Part shown: positions 40,193 through 49,783 of the stretch, one piece after another
Position numbering within the stretch: position 1 is the first letter of the stretch
Layout of the letters: every line of letters begins with the position of its first letter
Assembly (NCBI GenBank): GCA_016781925.1
Contig: JADDPH010000093.1
Location: 1-54,673, forward strand
Direction of reading: 5' to 3'
DNA from: Sphaerobacteraceae bacterium
Lineage (GTDB): Bacteria > Chloroflexota > Chloroflexia > Thermomicrobiales > UBA6265
DNA length: 54,673 bases
Made by a program: the position numbers and the translations under genes
The notes under the pieces: generated by a model
What the model saw: only the letters and a program-made list of their open reading frames with translations
Databases searched by the model: none
What the model was told of the DNA's origin: nothing

Positions 40193-41051
40193 CCGTTCCG
40201 ATCCGCGACAGGATCGCCGCCGGCCACCCGCCGGGCCTTCCGGTCGCCCGTCCCATAGCGGCGGGCGCCGCCGTGACCAACGCCCCACCGCCCCGGGTGG
40301 ACCGCCGATCGCCATCCGCGGCGACCTGCTCTACGGCCGCAACGCCGTTCACGAGGCCCTCCGGGGACCGCGCAAGGCGATCCGCCTCCTCCTGGCCGAA
40401 GGGGTCCGCGAAGACGAACGGCTCCGCTCCCTTGAAGGCGCGGCCGGCGCGGCGGGCATCCCCGTGGAGCGAGTGCCCCGTCCCATGCTGGACGACCTCA
40501 CCGCGGGCGCTAACCACCAGGGCGTCGCCCTGGAGACCTCGCCCTTTCCGTACGCCACCCTGGACGATCTGCTCGAGCGCACCGGCACCGTCCTCGCGCT
40601 GGACCACCTTCAGGACCCGCAGAACTTCGGCACCCTCCTCCGCACCGCCGAGGCCAGCGGCGTCGCCGGGATCGTCCTGCCCCAGGACCGGGCGGTCGGC
40701 ATCACCCCGGCCGTCGTGAACGCCTCGGCCGGTGCCGTCGAGCACCTCCTCGTCGCGCGGGTTCCGAACTTGGCCCGCGCCCTCGACAGCCTCAAGGAGC
40801 GCGGCTGGTGGGTGGTCGGCCTCGTCGCCGGTCCCGAGTCGGTCGACCTCTTCACGGCCGACCTCCCGACCCCGGTCGCCCTGGTCGTCGGCAGCGAGGG
40901 CAGCGGCATCGGACCGAACGTGGCCCGCCGCTGCGACCTCATGGTGTCGCTGCCCATGCGCGGCTCCGTCGCCTCCCTCAACGCCGCCACGGCGGGGTCA
41001 ATCGCCCTCTTCGATCTGCTCCGCCGTGACCCGCACGCCTCCGCGCCGTAA
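40152..41051 (+). CDS. rlmB: TrmH/RlmB family 23S rRNA 2'-O-methyltransferase
   Basis: LLYGRNAVHEALRG, LDHLQDPQNFGTLLRTAEASG, VVGSEGSGI, SLPMRGSVASLNAATAGSIALFD. Start uncertain. Confidence 0.88.
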   Translation: MKTDRPVPPGAGPNRSDPRQDRRRPPAGPSGRPSHSGGRRRDQRPTAPGGPPIAIRGDLLYGRNAVHEALRGPRKAIRLLLAEGVREDERLRSLEGAAGAAGIPVERVPRPMLDDLTAGANHQGVALETSPFPYATLDDLLERTGTVLALDHLQDPQNFGTLLRTAEASGVAGIVLPQDRAVGITPAVVNASAGAVEHLLVARVPNLARALDSLKERGWWVVGLVAGPESVDLFTADLPTPVALVVGSEGSGIGPNVARRCDLMVSLPMRGSVASLNAATAGSIALFDLLRRDPHASAP

Positions 41052-41359
41052 TTCCGCCCCTCGACCGCTGGGCCGCGCCCCACCCACGCTTCCCTCATCG
41101 CCGCGCCCTCGCGCAGAACCGGAACCCCGCCACCCAAACCGGTTGACGCCCCGGACGGTCAAGTGCTACGTTGATAACACCCGTACGTACACCCCGTCAT
41201 GGTGCTCCCAAGGGCTTGACCCCGGTCCGTGCTACCCCACGACGCCGGCTTCGCGTTCTCTGGGAGTGGCCGCCGAGGTGCCGTGCTGCGCGGGGACGCA
41301 AATAGCCGGGCCGGCATCGTTGCGGCGATGTCGGCCCCGGATCGGGGTGGAGGGAAACG

Positions 41360-43423
41360 ATGCACGAGTCCCTGCCGCGCTTCGGTGAAGCGCTGTCGCG
41401 GCGCGTCGATCGCCGTGTTGTCCTGAAGGCAACGGCGGCCTTCGGCGCCATGTCCGCCGTTGGGGCTGCCCGGGTGCGGCCGGGTCGCGCCCAAAACGCC
41501 GAAACCATCGCCGGCACCTGGTCGGAGACCGGCGGTACCGGGTCGTCCGACTCGGGGGAGGGCGTCGTCTTCAAGGCCGACTTCCCCTTCTATGCCGTCG
41601 GCGCCCATTGGGGGGGCGACACCGACCTGGTGCCGCGGCTGGAGATGAGCTTCAGCGCGGACGGCGTCTCCTTCACCGAACCGGTCGCCGTCGGCGCGGC
41701 GGTGGAAGATGCCGGGCGGCCCGAACGGGACGGCCGCGTCTTCAGCGACCTCGTCTTCACCGACGAGGCCCGCTTCGTCCGCTACCGAACGCTGGACGAC
41801 GCCGGGGAACCGGTCCAGGTGCCGGACCTGGCCCTGACCTACATCAATGCCGCGGCCGGCCCCACCATCGATGACGTCTACGCCGCGGCGCTGGAGCCGG
41901 CCCTCTCCCCGCCCCCGATCATCTCCCGCGCCGCCTGGGGCGCCAACGAAACCTACCGCTACAACGCCAACGGCGTGATCTGGCCTCCGGAGTACCGCAC
42001 CGTCGAGCACGTGATCATCCACCACACGGACACCGCCAACTTCCAGGATCCGCTGGTCGCGATGCGCTCCATCTACTACTACCACGCGATCACCCGCGGC
42101 TGGGGCGACATCGGGTACAACTACCTGGTCGACTACATGGGCAACGTCTACGAAGGTCGTGCCGGCGGCGAGAACGTGGTCGGCGGCCACGCCTACCAGT
42201 ACGCCTACGGCAGTACCGGCATCGGCACCATCGGCCGCTTCAGCTTCGAATCGGAGACCCCCGAGGCGCAGGCTGGGCTTGTCTGGATCACCGCCTGGGT
42301 CGGGCGGAAACTGGATCCCCTCGGAAGGGCCGACTTCCACGAGACGCCCAACCTCCCGACCATCTGCGGTCACCGCGACGTCAACGAGAGCACCTGCCCC
42401 GGTGACTACCTCTACGGCGACCTGCCGACCATCCGGCAGTACGTCAACGCCGTGCTCAATGAAGGTGCCAGCCCAGAGCCGGCCTCCCCTGCCTTCGCGG
42501 CCGGGGATGTCGTCTCCGTGGTGGTTCCGGATGGCAATCTTCGCAGCGGGCCGGGCCTCACCTTCCCAGTGATCGCGGAGATGGCCCTGGGTACCCTGCT
42601 GACGGTGGTCGACGGACCAACGACGCACGACGGCCACACCTGGTACGCCGTGACCGGGAGCTACGGGGACGGCTGGAGCGCCTCCTTCCTGCTCCAGGCG
42701 ACCGGCAACGGTGCCCCAGCACCTTCGTCATTCCGCACCGGTGACTCCGTCGTGGTCGACACGGACGTGCTGAACCTTCGCAACTCCCCCGGCCTGGCCG
42801 GCGGCGTGATCGCGCGCCTTCCCTTCGGCACCCAGGGCACGGTGGTCGGCGACCAGCGCGTGGCCGATGGGTACGGTTGGACCCAGCTCGAGACGGACCA
42901 GGGAACGGGCTGGGCGGCGTCAAGCTTCCTTGCCCCGGCCTCCTCCTCCGCGCCGCCGTCTACACCCGCCGGAGGTTTCAGCGTCGGCGACAAGGTGGTG
43001 GTGAATACGGACGCCCTCAACCTCCGTTCCGGTCCCGGCTTTGGCCAGACGGTGATCGCCACCATGCCCACCGGCACCCCGCTGGACGTCACCGTCGCTC
43101 CGCAGCAGGTGGACGGCTCCGTCTGGTACGGGGTCAATTCCGAGCGCTACGGCGGCGGCTGGGTCGCGGGCGAGTTTCTTGCGCCGGCCGGCGGCTCCGG
43201 GGGCGGGCTCCAGGTCGGAGACACCGTCCAGGTGATCGACGGAAGCCTCAACTTCCGGTCCGGTCCCGGCACCTCGGCCTCCATCGTCAACGTTGTCCCC
43301 GAGGGGACGCGATTCACCGTGGTCGGCGGTCCTGTCGTCGCAAACGGCTACTCCTGGTACCAGGTCGAGAACGGCTCGTACGGCGCGGGCTGGTCCGTCG
43401 GAACCTTCCTGCGGCCGGTCTAA
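41360..43423 (+). CDS. Tat-exported N-acetylmuramoyl-L-alanine amidase (PGRP type) with four SH3-like repeats
   Basis: RRVDRRVVLKATAAF twin-arginine leader; HVIIHHTDTANF...GWGDIGYNYLVDYMGNVYEGR; four LN(L/F)RSGPG repeats. Confidence 0.92.
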   Translation: MHESLPRFGEALSRRVDRRVVLKATAAFGAMSAVGAARVRPGRAQNAETIAGTWSETGGTGSSDSGEGVVFKADFPFYAVGAHWGGDTDLVPRLEMSFSADGVSFTEPVAVGAAVEDAGRPERDGRVFSDLVFTDEARFVRYRTLDDAGEPVQVPDLALTYINAAAGPTIDDVYAAALEPALSPPPIISRAAWGANETYRYNANGVIWPPEYRTVEHVIIHHTDTANFQDPLVAMRSIYYYHAITRGWGDIGYNYLVDYMGNVYEGRAGGENVVGGHAYQYAYGSTGIGTIGRFSFESETPEAQAGLVWITAWVGRKLDPLGRADFHETPNLPTICGHRDVNESTCPGDYLYGDLPTIRQYVNAVLNEGASPEPASPAFAAGDVVSVVVPDGNLRSGPGLTFPVIAEMALGTLLTVVDGPTTHDGHTWYAVTGSYGDGWSASFLLQATGNGAPAPSSFRTGDSVVVDTDVLNLRNSPGLAGGVIARLPFGTQGTVVGDQRVADGYGWTQLETDQGTGWAASSFLAPASSSAPPSTPAGGFSVGDKVVVNTDALNLRSGPGFGQTVIATMPTGTPLDVTVAPQQVDGSVWYGVNSERYGGGWVAGEFLAPAGGSGGGLQVGDTVQVIDGSLNFRSGPGTSASIVNVVPEGTRFTVVGGPVVANGYSWYQVENGSYGAGWSVGTFLRPV

Positions 43424-43430
43424 CCCAGCA

Positions 43431-43487
43431 CGGCGACAACCCGTGGCGCCCTCGGTGCCGGGCAGGGGGCGCCACGGGTTGTCGCCG
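43431..43487. terminator. Perfect 21-bp inverted repeat after amidase gene
   Basis: CGGCGACAACCCGTGGCGCCC / GGGCGCCACGGGTTGTCGCCG, 15-nt loop, no T-tract. Confidence 0.75.
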
Positions 43488-43645
43488 CCCGGACCCCACC
43501 GCCACTCCCGGCGTTGCACCAGGGTCCCGGGGAACGTATAGTTGATGCGGACTATTGGTGGTGTTCGTACACCCTACGGCCTCGCATGCGTGGACCTCCA
43601 CGCGGCCGAGCGTGGCGAGCGAACGGAAGAAGGTAACCGCAGGCC

Positions 43646-44164
43646 ATGAAGATCGTGCTCCGTCAGGACGTGCCCAAGCTGGGCGAGAAGGGCACCGTCC
43701 AGACCGTCAAGGACGGCTTCGCGCGCAACTACCTCATCCCGCAGGGGATGGCGGTGCTCGCGACTCCCGGCGAACTGAAGATGGTCGAAGAGAACGGCCG
43801 AGTGCAGGCCCGCAAGATCGCCAAGCAGGAGCAACAACTCCAGTCCCTCGCGGACCGCATCGCCGGCCAGCGCCTTGAGTTCACCGCGAAGGCGGGTGAC
43901 CAAGGGCGGCTCTACGGTTCGATTACTGCCGGGGATGTCGCGGAGAAGCTGGGAGAGCTGGTCCGGGAGGAGATCGACCGCCGCAAGGTGGCGCTCGAGG
44001 ATCCCATCCGGACCCTCGGCGAACACAGCGTGACCATCCATCTCGTTGGCCGGCTGCGGCCCCAGGTCACCGTCGTTGTCCGGGGCGATGCTGACTCCAG
44101 CGAGGAGGCCGACACTAACTCGGCCGCGACAGCGTCTGACGACAACGCGGGCGAGGGGGCCTAA
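43646..44164 (+). CDS. rplI: 50S ribosomal protein L9
   Basis: MKIVLRQDVPKLGEKGTVQTVKDGFARNYLIPQGMA. Confidence 0.96.
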   Translation: MKIVLRQDVPKLGEKGTVQTVKDGFARNYLIPQGMAVLATPGELKMVEENGRVQARKIAKQEQQLQSLADRIAGQRLEFTAKAGDQGRLYGSITAGDVAEKLGELVREEIDRRKVALEDPIRTLGEHSVTIHLVGRLRPQVTVVVRGDADSSEEADTNSAATASDDNAGEGA

Positions 44165-44391
44165 TGGGTCACATGGATGAGAGCAAGCGCGGCAAGGGCA
44201 GCTCGGGTCACCCGGAGCCGGGCAGTGGGCACGACGACAGCAAGACCGAAACGATCGCCGAGGGACCCGATGTGCCCGAGGTTGACGGCGTGCCGGGCGC
44301 TCATGGCGACGTCGAGGTGCGCGGCGGCGCCGTGAACGAATCAGCGTCCGATGGCAAGGCCGTCGAGGTCATTGAGGAGATGGGCAGCTAG
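44164..44391 (+). CDS. Small hydrophilic acidic hypothetical protein
   Basis: 75-aa ORF abutting rplI stop, D/E/G-rich. Confidence 0.4.
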   Translation: MGHMDESKRGKGSSGHPEPGSGHDDSKTETIAEGPDVPEVDGVPGAHGDVEVRGGAVNESASDGKAVEVIEEMGS

Positions 44392-44435
44392 CGTCGATCA
44401 CTCGGAGCCCAGCGCGGCCCGAGAGCACCTACGAA

Positions 44436-44469
44436 GACCGGCGCTCGCCCCCCGAAGCGAGCGCCGGTC
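44436..44469. terminator. Perfect 13-bp hairpin before dnaB
   Basis: GACCGGCGCTCGC-CCCCCGAA-GCGAGCGCCGGTC. Confidence 0.65.
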
Positions 44470-44542
44470 CGTCTCTGATCCCGATCTGTCGCACTGGTCC
44501 GCCGCCCCCGCCGGCCGATCCGCGAGCTAAGGAGCCCGCCGG

Positions 44543-45883
44543 ATGGTCATGGCTGTCGAGCGCCTGCCTCCCCACAACCTCGAAGCCGAGCAGTCCGTGC
44601 TCGGGAGCCTCCTCATTGACCGCGATGCGATCATCAAGATCGCCTCCTACGTCAAGCCCGAGGATTTCTACCAGGGCGCCAACGGCACGATCTATCAGGC
44701 CATCGTTGACCTCTACAACCGGCGCGAACCGACCGATTTCATCACCCTGTCCGACGAGCTGGCCCGGCGGGACAAGCTGGATCACGTGGGCGGGGTGGCT
44801 TACCTCTCTGCCCTCCTCAACGCGGTCCCAACCGCCGTCCACGTCGAGTACTACGGCAAGATCGTCGAACGCACCGCCACACTCCGGCGCCTCATCGACG
44901 CCGGCTCCCAGATCGTCGCCATCGGCTATCGTGATGGTGTCGATACCGAGGACGCCCTCGATGCCGCTGAGCGGGCGATCTTTAATGTCTCGGAGAAGCG
45001 CGCGACCAAGGACTTCCAGTCCATCTCGGAAGTCCTCGACCGGTTCTTCGACCAGATCGACTACATGCAGCAGCACCGCGGCGACGTCGTCGGCGTCGCC
45101 ACGGGTTACACCGACCTCGACCAACTCACCGGGGGTCTTCAGAAATCCGACCTCATCATCCTCGCCGCTCGGCCTGCGATGGGGAAAACGGCCTTTGCTC
45201 TCGGCATCGCCCACGGAGCCGCGGTGACCCACGGCAAGACGGTTGGCATCTTCAGCCTCGAAATGTCCGCGGAGCAACTCGTTCAGCGGCTCCTCTCCAC
45301 CGAAACGGGGGTTGACTCCCACCGCCTCCGTCTGGGTCACATCGATGATGGCGAATGGGACCGCATCTCCCGCGCCTTTGGCCGGCTCGCCGAGGCCAAC
45401 ATCTTTATCGACGACACCGCTGGTGCGGGGATCATGGATGTGCGCAGCAAGGCGCGGCGCCTCCAGGCCGAGCACGGATTGGACTTGGTAATCATCGATT
45501 ACCTGCAGCTCATGTCCGGCCGCCGGAGCGAGAACCGAGTCCAGGAGGTGTCAGAGATCTCTCGCGGCTTGAAGGGTCTGGCGCGTGAGCTCAACATCCC
45601 GGTGATCGCACTCTCCCAGCTCTCCCGGGCCGTGGAAACCCGAGCCGAGCACAAGCCGATGCTCTCCGACCTCCGGGAGTCGGGGTCGATTGAGCAAGAC
45701 GCCGATATCGTCATGTTCATCTACCGGGAAGAGAAGTACGACGAGAACACCGAGAAGAAGGGCATCGCCGAGATCATCGTCGCCAAACACCGCAACGGAC
45801 CGGTTGGGGAAATCAACCTCCGCTTCTTCGACAAGACTGCCCGTTTCGCGGATCTTGAGTTGTACCGGGAGCCAGGGCTGTAA
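44543..45883 (+). CDS. dnaB: Replicative DNA helicase
   Basis: LPPHNLEAEQSVLGSLL, LIILAARPAMGKTAFALGIA, IDYLQLMSGR, SQLSRAVETR. Confidence 0.96.
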   Translation: MVMAVERLPPHNLEAEQSVLGSLLIDRDAIIKIASYVKPEDFYQGANGTIYQAIVDLYNRREPTDFITLSDELARRDKLDHVGGVAYLSALLNAVPTAVHVEYYGKIVERTATLRRLIDAGSQIVAIGYRDGVDTEDALDAAERAIFNVSEKRATKDFQSISEVLDRFFDQIDYMQQHRGDVVGVATGYTDLDQLTGGLQKSDLIILAARPAMGKTAFALGIAHGAAVTHGKTVGIFSLEMSAEQLVQRLLSTETGVDSHRLRLGHIDDGEWDRISRAFGRLAEANIFIDDTAGAGIMDVRSKARRLQAEHGLDLVIIDYLQLMSGRRSENRVQEVSEISRGLKGLARELNIPVIALSQLSRAVETRAEHKPMLSDLRESGSIEQDADIVMFIYREEKYDENTEKKGIAEIIVAKHRNGPVGEINLRFFDKTARFADLELYREPGL

Positions 45884-45907
45884 CGTGACTCGCATTCCCC
45901 TGGGCAG

Positions 45908-46588
45908 TTGCTGGTGAGCCGCCGCTTCAACGGTTTTGTGGTAGCGACCGAACCGGCCGTCGGCGTTCCCCGAGCTTTTTTCGTCGATGTCCTGCCGCAG
46001 CTCCAGGATCCGGCGGAGATCCAGGTGACATTGACCGCCTTCCGGATTGCGGCGGACGGTGGCGGCATTGAAACGCCGATCAGCGAGGACGCCCTCCTGC
46101 GAGATCGACCCCTACGCTCTGCCCTGCGAGTCGTCGGCAGTCCGCGAGAGCCGGACCACCGAATTGGCGTGGGGCTCGATCTGGCGGTTGGTCGCGGGAC
46201 GCTCCTCCGCTTCGCTTCCGAGCACGCCGCCGAGCGGCGGGTCTGGTACTATGTCAACACGCCCGTGAATCAGGCCCTCGTCGCCGCCATGGCACGTGGG
46301 GCCGTCGCGCCGCCGCTGGCGATCTGGCATGACGATGTCATCCCCACCGTGGAGCCGGAGCGGCCGAATGTCTTCCGCCTCTACGAGCAGAACATCGGCC
46401 TGCTTACCCCCCTGATCGCGGACCATATCGTGGACGCCCTGGAGACGTATCCCGTCGAGTGGATCGAGGACGGCATCGCTGAGGCGGTGACCTATAACCG
46501 CCGCAGTTGGCGTTACGTTCAGCGCATTTTGGAGAAATGGGCAACCGAGGGCCGGGGAGTCGGAGTGACGGGGAACAGGGAGCGATGA
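45908..46588 (+). CDS. DnaD-like replication protein
   Basis: C-terminal FRLYEQNIGLLTPLIADHIVDALETYPVEWIEDGIAEAVTYNRRSWRYVQRILEKWATEG is the DnaD/DnaB_2 helical domain. Confidence 0.82.
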   Translation: MLVSRRFNGFVVATEPAVGVPRAFFVDVLPQLQDPAEIQVTLTAFRIAADGGGIETPISEDALLRDRPLRSALRVVGSPREPDHRIGVGLDLAVGRGTLLRFASEHAAERRVWYYVNTPVNQALVAAMARGAVAPPLAIWHDDVIPTVEPERPNVFRLYEQNIGLLTPLIADHIVDALETYPVEWIEDGIAEAVTYNRRSWRYVQRILEKWATEGRGVGVTGNRER

Positions 46589-47367
46589 AGCGCATCGGCG
46601 ACGTCATGCAGCACATCTCGATCCCGATAGCACGGGGCCCGGTCGCGTCGGAACCGAAGGCGCCCGATTGTGCCATTTGTCAGGACGCCGGCTTCGTTCG
46701 CGGGGACTTCCCGGTTGGTCATCCGAAATTTGGCAGCATCTTCCCCTGCGAGTGCCGGGTTCGGGAACGCGCGGAGCGACAACGCGAGCAGCTGAGCAGC
46801 CTCACGAACTTGGATGCCTTCCAGGACAAGACGCTCGACAGGTTCGATCCGACCGTCCCGGGCGTGGTCAAGGCGTACCAAGAAGCGTTGGACTTCGTCG
46901 AATCACCAACGCGATGGCTCTTCCTTCACGGCGGCTGCGGCGTGGGCAAGACACACCTCGCGGCTGGGATTGCCATTGAAGTGTTCCGGCGGGAGCCACG
47001 TTGGACGGTCATCTTCCAGGTGGTCCCGGACCTGCTGGATCACCTACGAGCCACCTTTGATCCGAGCGCCGGTAGCGGCTACGACGATCGCTTCAACGCC
47101 TTCCGGAACGCCAACCTCCTCGTGCTCGACGACCTTGGCACGGAGAACACCACCCCGTGGGCGAGGGAAAAGCTCTACCAACTCTTCAACCACCGCTACA
47201 ATCAGCGTCTCGCCACCGTCGTCACCTCCAACCAGGACCTTCGCCACATCGAGGAGCGCGTACGCTCCCGGCTCCTGGACAGGGAACTCACCCGCTACAT
47301 CGAGATCGACGCGGATGACTTCCGCACCCCCCATCTCCCCCGCCAAATCAGCCCTCGTCGTCGCTGA
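46585..47367 (+). CDS. DnaC/DnaI-like helicase loader ATPase
   Basis: CAICQDAGFVRGDFPVGHPKFGSIFPCEC zinc site; LFLHGGCGVGKTHLAAGIA; NLLVLDDLGTENTTPWAREKLYQLFNHRY. Confidence 0.88.
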   Translation: MKRIGDVMQHISIPIARGPVASEPKAPDCAICQDAGFVRGDFPVGHPKFGSIFPCECRVRERAERQREQLSSLTNLDAFQDKTLDRFDPTVPGVVKAYQEALDFVESPTRWLFLHGGCGVGKTHLAAGIAIEVFRREPRWTVIFQVVPDLLDHLRATFDPSAGSGYDDRFNAFRNANLLVLDDLGTENTTPWAREKLYQLFNHRYNQRLATVVTSNQDLRHIEERVRSRLLDRELTRYIEIDADDFRTPHLPRQISPRRR

Positions 47368-47536
47368 TCACACCCACCGCTCCAAAAACGCTCCCGTGCA
47401 GGTCCCCATCCCGGCAGCGTCATCGCCGGTGATCCCCCAAGAGTATGGAACCGACGCCGATAGTACCGTCCTTGGCGAGCGGCAGAGTGTAGAATCAGGG
47501 GGCAAGGGTTCGCCTTGCAGAACTCACCGGTGAATC

Positions 47537-48445
47537 ATGCCCGACCTCACATGGCTCCTCTCCCGGCTGGCTGACCCGCGGGTCATCCTCGATATCCTCG
47601 TGGTCACGCTGATCATCTACTGGTTGCTCTGGGTGGCTCAAGGCACCCGTGCCACGCAGCTGATCCGCGGCATCATCACCTTGTTCGCGTTCGTCTTCCT
47701 CCTCGGGACATCCCTCCAACTCTCGACCCTCAACTGGATCCTTGGGCGCACCTGGCCCGCTCTCGTCGTCGCGCTGCCGGTCATCTTCCAGCCGGAACTC
47801 CGACGGGCACTCGAGCAGATTGGTCACACCGGCGCATGGCTGCGTACCTCCTTCCCCAGCGGCACCGAGCAGGACCTTGAGCGAACGGTCGACGAGGTGG
47901 TCAGAGCGGCGACACAGCTCGCGCGTCAACGATACGGTGCGCTCATTGTCATTGAGCGCGAAACCGGACTTCAGGACTTCGCAGATCGCGGCGTCTTGCT
48001 CGATGCGGCCCTGAGCCGGCAGTTGCTGATCAACGTCTTCTTTCCCAACTCTCCCCTCCACGATGCCGCGGTGATCGTCCGCGGAGACCGGATCGTGGCT
48101 GCCAGCGTGGTCCTGCCGCTGACAGACAACATCTCCGCCTCGGGGCAGTTGGGCACCCGACACCGGGCGGCGATTGGCGTGACCGAAGAGTCGGATGCCT
48201 TGGCGGTCGTCGTCTCTGAGGAAACCGGCCAGATGGCTGTTGCCCACAACGGGCGGCTCATCCGCAATCTCGACCAGGACCGCCTCCGCCGTGTTCTTCG
48301 CTCGCTGCTGCGTCTGGACCGGACCGACAGTCGCACCCCCGCGGGCAACGGCCGGCTCCACTTCCCTCTTCGCTCGATGGTCAGGAACGGGGTTGGGGCC
48401 GGGACAAGCACACGCCGGGATGCCGAGGCCCCGACACGACGATGA
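47537..48445 (+). CDS. cdaA: Diadenylate cyclase (CdaA type)
   Basis: N-terminal TMs, FQPELRRALEQIG, NSPLHDAAVIVRGDRIVAA, LGTRHRAAIGVTEESDALAVVVSEETG. Confidence 0.93.
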   Translation: MPDLTWLLSRLADPRVILDILVVTLIIYWLLWVAQGTRATQLIRGIITLFAFVFLLGTSLQLSTLNWILGRTWPALVVALPVIFQPELRRALEQIGHTGAWLRTSFPSGTEQDLERTVDEVVRAATQLARQRYGALIVIERETGLQDFADRGVLLDAALSRQLLINVFFPNSPLHDAAVIVRGDRIVAASVVLPLTDNISASGQLGTRHRAAIGVTEESDALAVVVSEETGQMAVAHNGRLIRNLDQDRLRRVLRSLLRLDRTDSRTPAGNGRLHFPLRSMVRNGVGAGTSTRRDAEAPTRR

Positions 48446-48466
48446 TCAGGTGGGGACGGCTCTCCC

Positions 48467-49765
48467 GTGGCTAACCGGCTCCCACTCACATTCGGCCCCG
48501 GGACCGTCCTGCGCCTCCTGACCTCCCTCGTCCTCGCTCTCCTGCTCTGGGGATGGGTCACCAACGTTCAGGATCCGGAGGAAACCGAGGTGTACGCCGG
48601 CATCCCCATTGCGGAGGGGACGCTCCCGTCTGGCTACGAGATCGTCACCGCCCTGCCCATGGCCACCGTTCGACTCACTGGTCCCAGCTCAGTCTTGGCC
48701 CGCATCGATCAATCCAACGTGAAGCTTCAGCTCAGCACCGACGACATTCAGGGCCCCGGGGAGTACCAGCTCCGGGTGGACCTCGTTGAGCCTGACAATG
48801 TACGGGAACATGAAGTGACGCCCTCGGAGGTCGCGGTCAACGTCGAAGAGACCATGACCCGCTTGTTTCCGCTGGATTACCGCCTGCCGGAACTCCCACC
48901 GGAAGACACACGGCAGGTTGGCGATCTTCGCCCCGATGTCTCTGAGGTCACCGTCAGCGGAGCTCGGTCGCTGGTGGATCGTGTGGCGACTGTCACGCTG
49001 CCGATTGACATCGGCGAGAGGAGTGGTGATTTTCGCGCCGCCTTCGAGCCTCGAGCGATCGACAGCGAAGGGAACGAGATCCGGGAAGTGACCATTGAGC
49101 CGAGATCAGTGCCGGTCTTGGTCCCCATCTCGGCGCGCGGCAAGAGCGTTGCGGTCATCACCCAGGTTGTCGGCGAGCCCGCCGAGGGCTACGAGGTGGT
49201 GGACCGCACGGTCAACCCGGCCACGATCCTCGTCGACGGACCCCGTGACGTGCTAGAGAACACCATCTCCGTCTCGACGGGTCCGGTGGATATCTCTGGG
49301 GCCACAACCAACGTGGCACGGCGGGTGCAGATCGAATCGCCCCCCGCGGGCCTGCGTATCCTCGAGCCATCCGGGGGGAACGTAGACGTGGTGGTGCAAA
49401 TTCGCCGACGGGGTATCCAGCAGTCGTTGCCGAGCCAACCAGTAGACGTGGTCGGGGTGGCGTCTGGGCTCCAGGTCACTGTCTCCCCAGCGGAACTGGC
49501 CCTCGTCGTTGTGGCGTCCGAGGAAGAGATTGCCGCGCTTAGTAGAGAAGACCTCAAGCTCCAGGTCGATGTCTCAAATCTCGGCCCGGGGACCTACGAG
49601 CGCACACCCAACGTCTCGCTGCCCCCGAACGTGGAGTGGATTACGACCGAGCCATCACGAGTCACCGTCACCCTGTCAGCCACAGTCCCGGGTGCTTCAC
49701 CCGGCGTGCAAGCACCCATCGCGTCCGCGACACCGCCCGCATCGCCAGCGGCGTCGGATCCGTAG
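48467..49765 (+). CDS. YbbR-domain CdaA regulatory protein (CdaR-like)
   Basis: Single N-terminal TM (SLVLALLLWGWV), repeated YbbR units, immediately downstream of cdaA. Confidence 0.88.
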   Translation: MANRLPLTFGPGTVLRLLTSLVLALLLWGWVTNVQDPEETEVYAGIPIAEGTLPSGYEIVTALPMATVRLTGPSSVLARIDQSNVKLQLSTDDIQGPGEYQLRVDLVEPDNVREHEVTPSEVAVNVEETMTRLFPLDYRLPELPPEDTRQVGDLRPDVSEVTVSGARSLVDRVATVTLPIDIGERSGDFRAAFEPRAIDSEGNEIREVTIEPRSVPVLVPISARGKSVAVITQVVGEPAEGYEVVDRTVNPATILVDGPRDVLENTISVSTGPVDISGATTNVARRVQIESPPAGLRILEPSGGNVDVVVQIRRRGIQQSLPSQPVDVVGVASGLQVTVSPAELALVVVASEEEIAALSREDLKLQVDVSNLGPGTYERTPNVSLPPNVEWITTEPSRVTVTLSATVPGASPGVQAPIASATPPASPAASDP

Positions 49766-49783
49766 CAGAGGCCGGACGGCGGT

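Noticed and set aside
38747-40315. 522-aa minus-strand ORF
   Set aside because: Antisense to clearly identified cysS; high-GC spurious open frame.
41159-42637. 492-aa minus-strand ORF
   Set aside because: Antisense to the PGRP/SH3 amidase; no recognisable domain.
43646-44391. Possible toxin-antitoxin pair from the small ORF after rplI
   Set aside because: Small ORF is a generic acidic hydrophilic peptide without toxin or antitoxin features.
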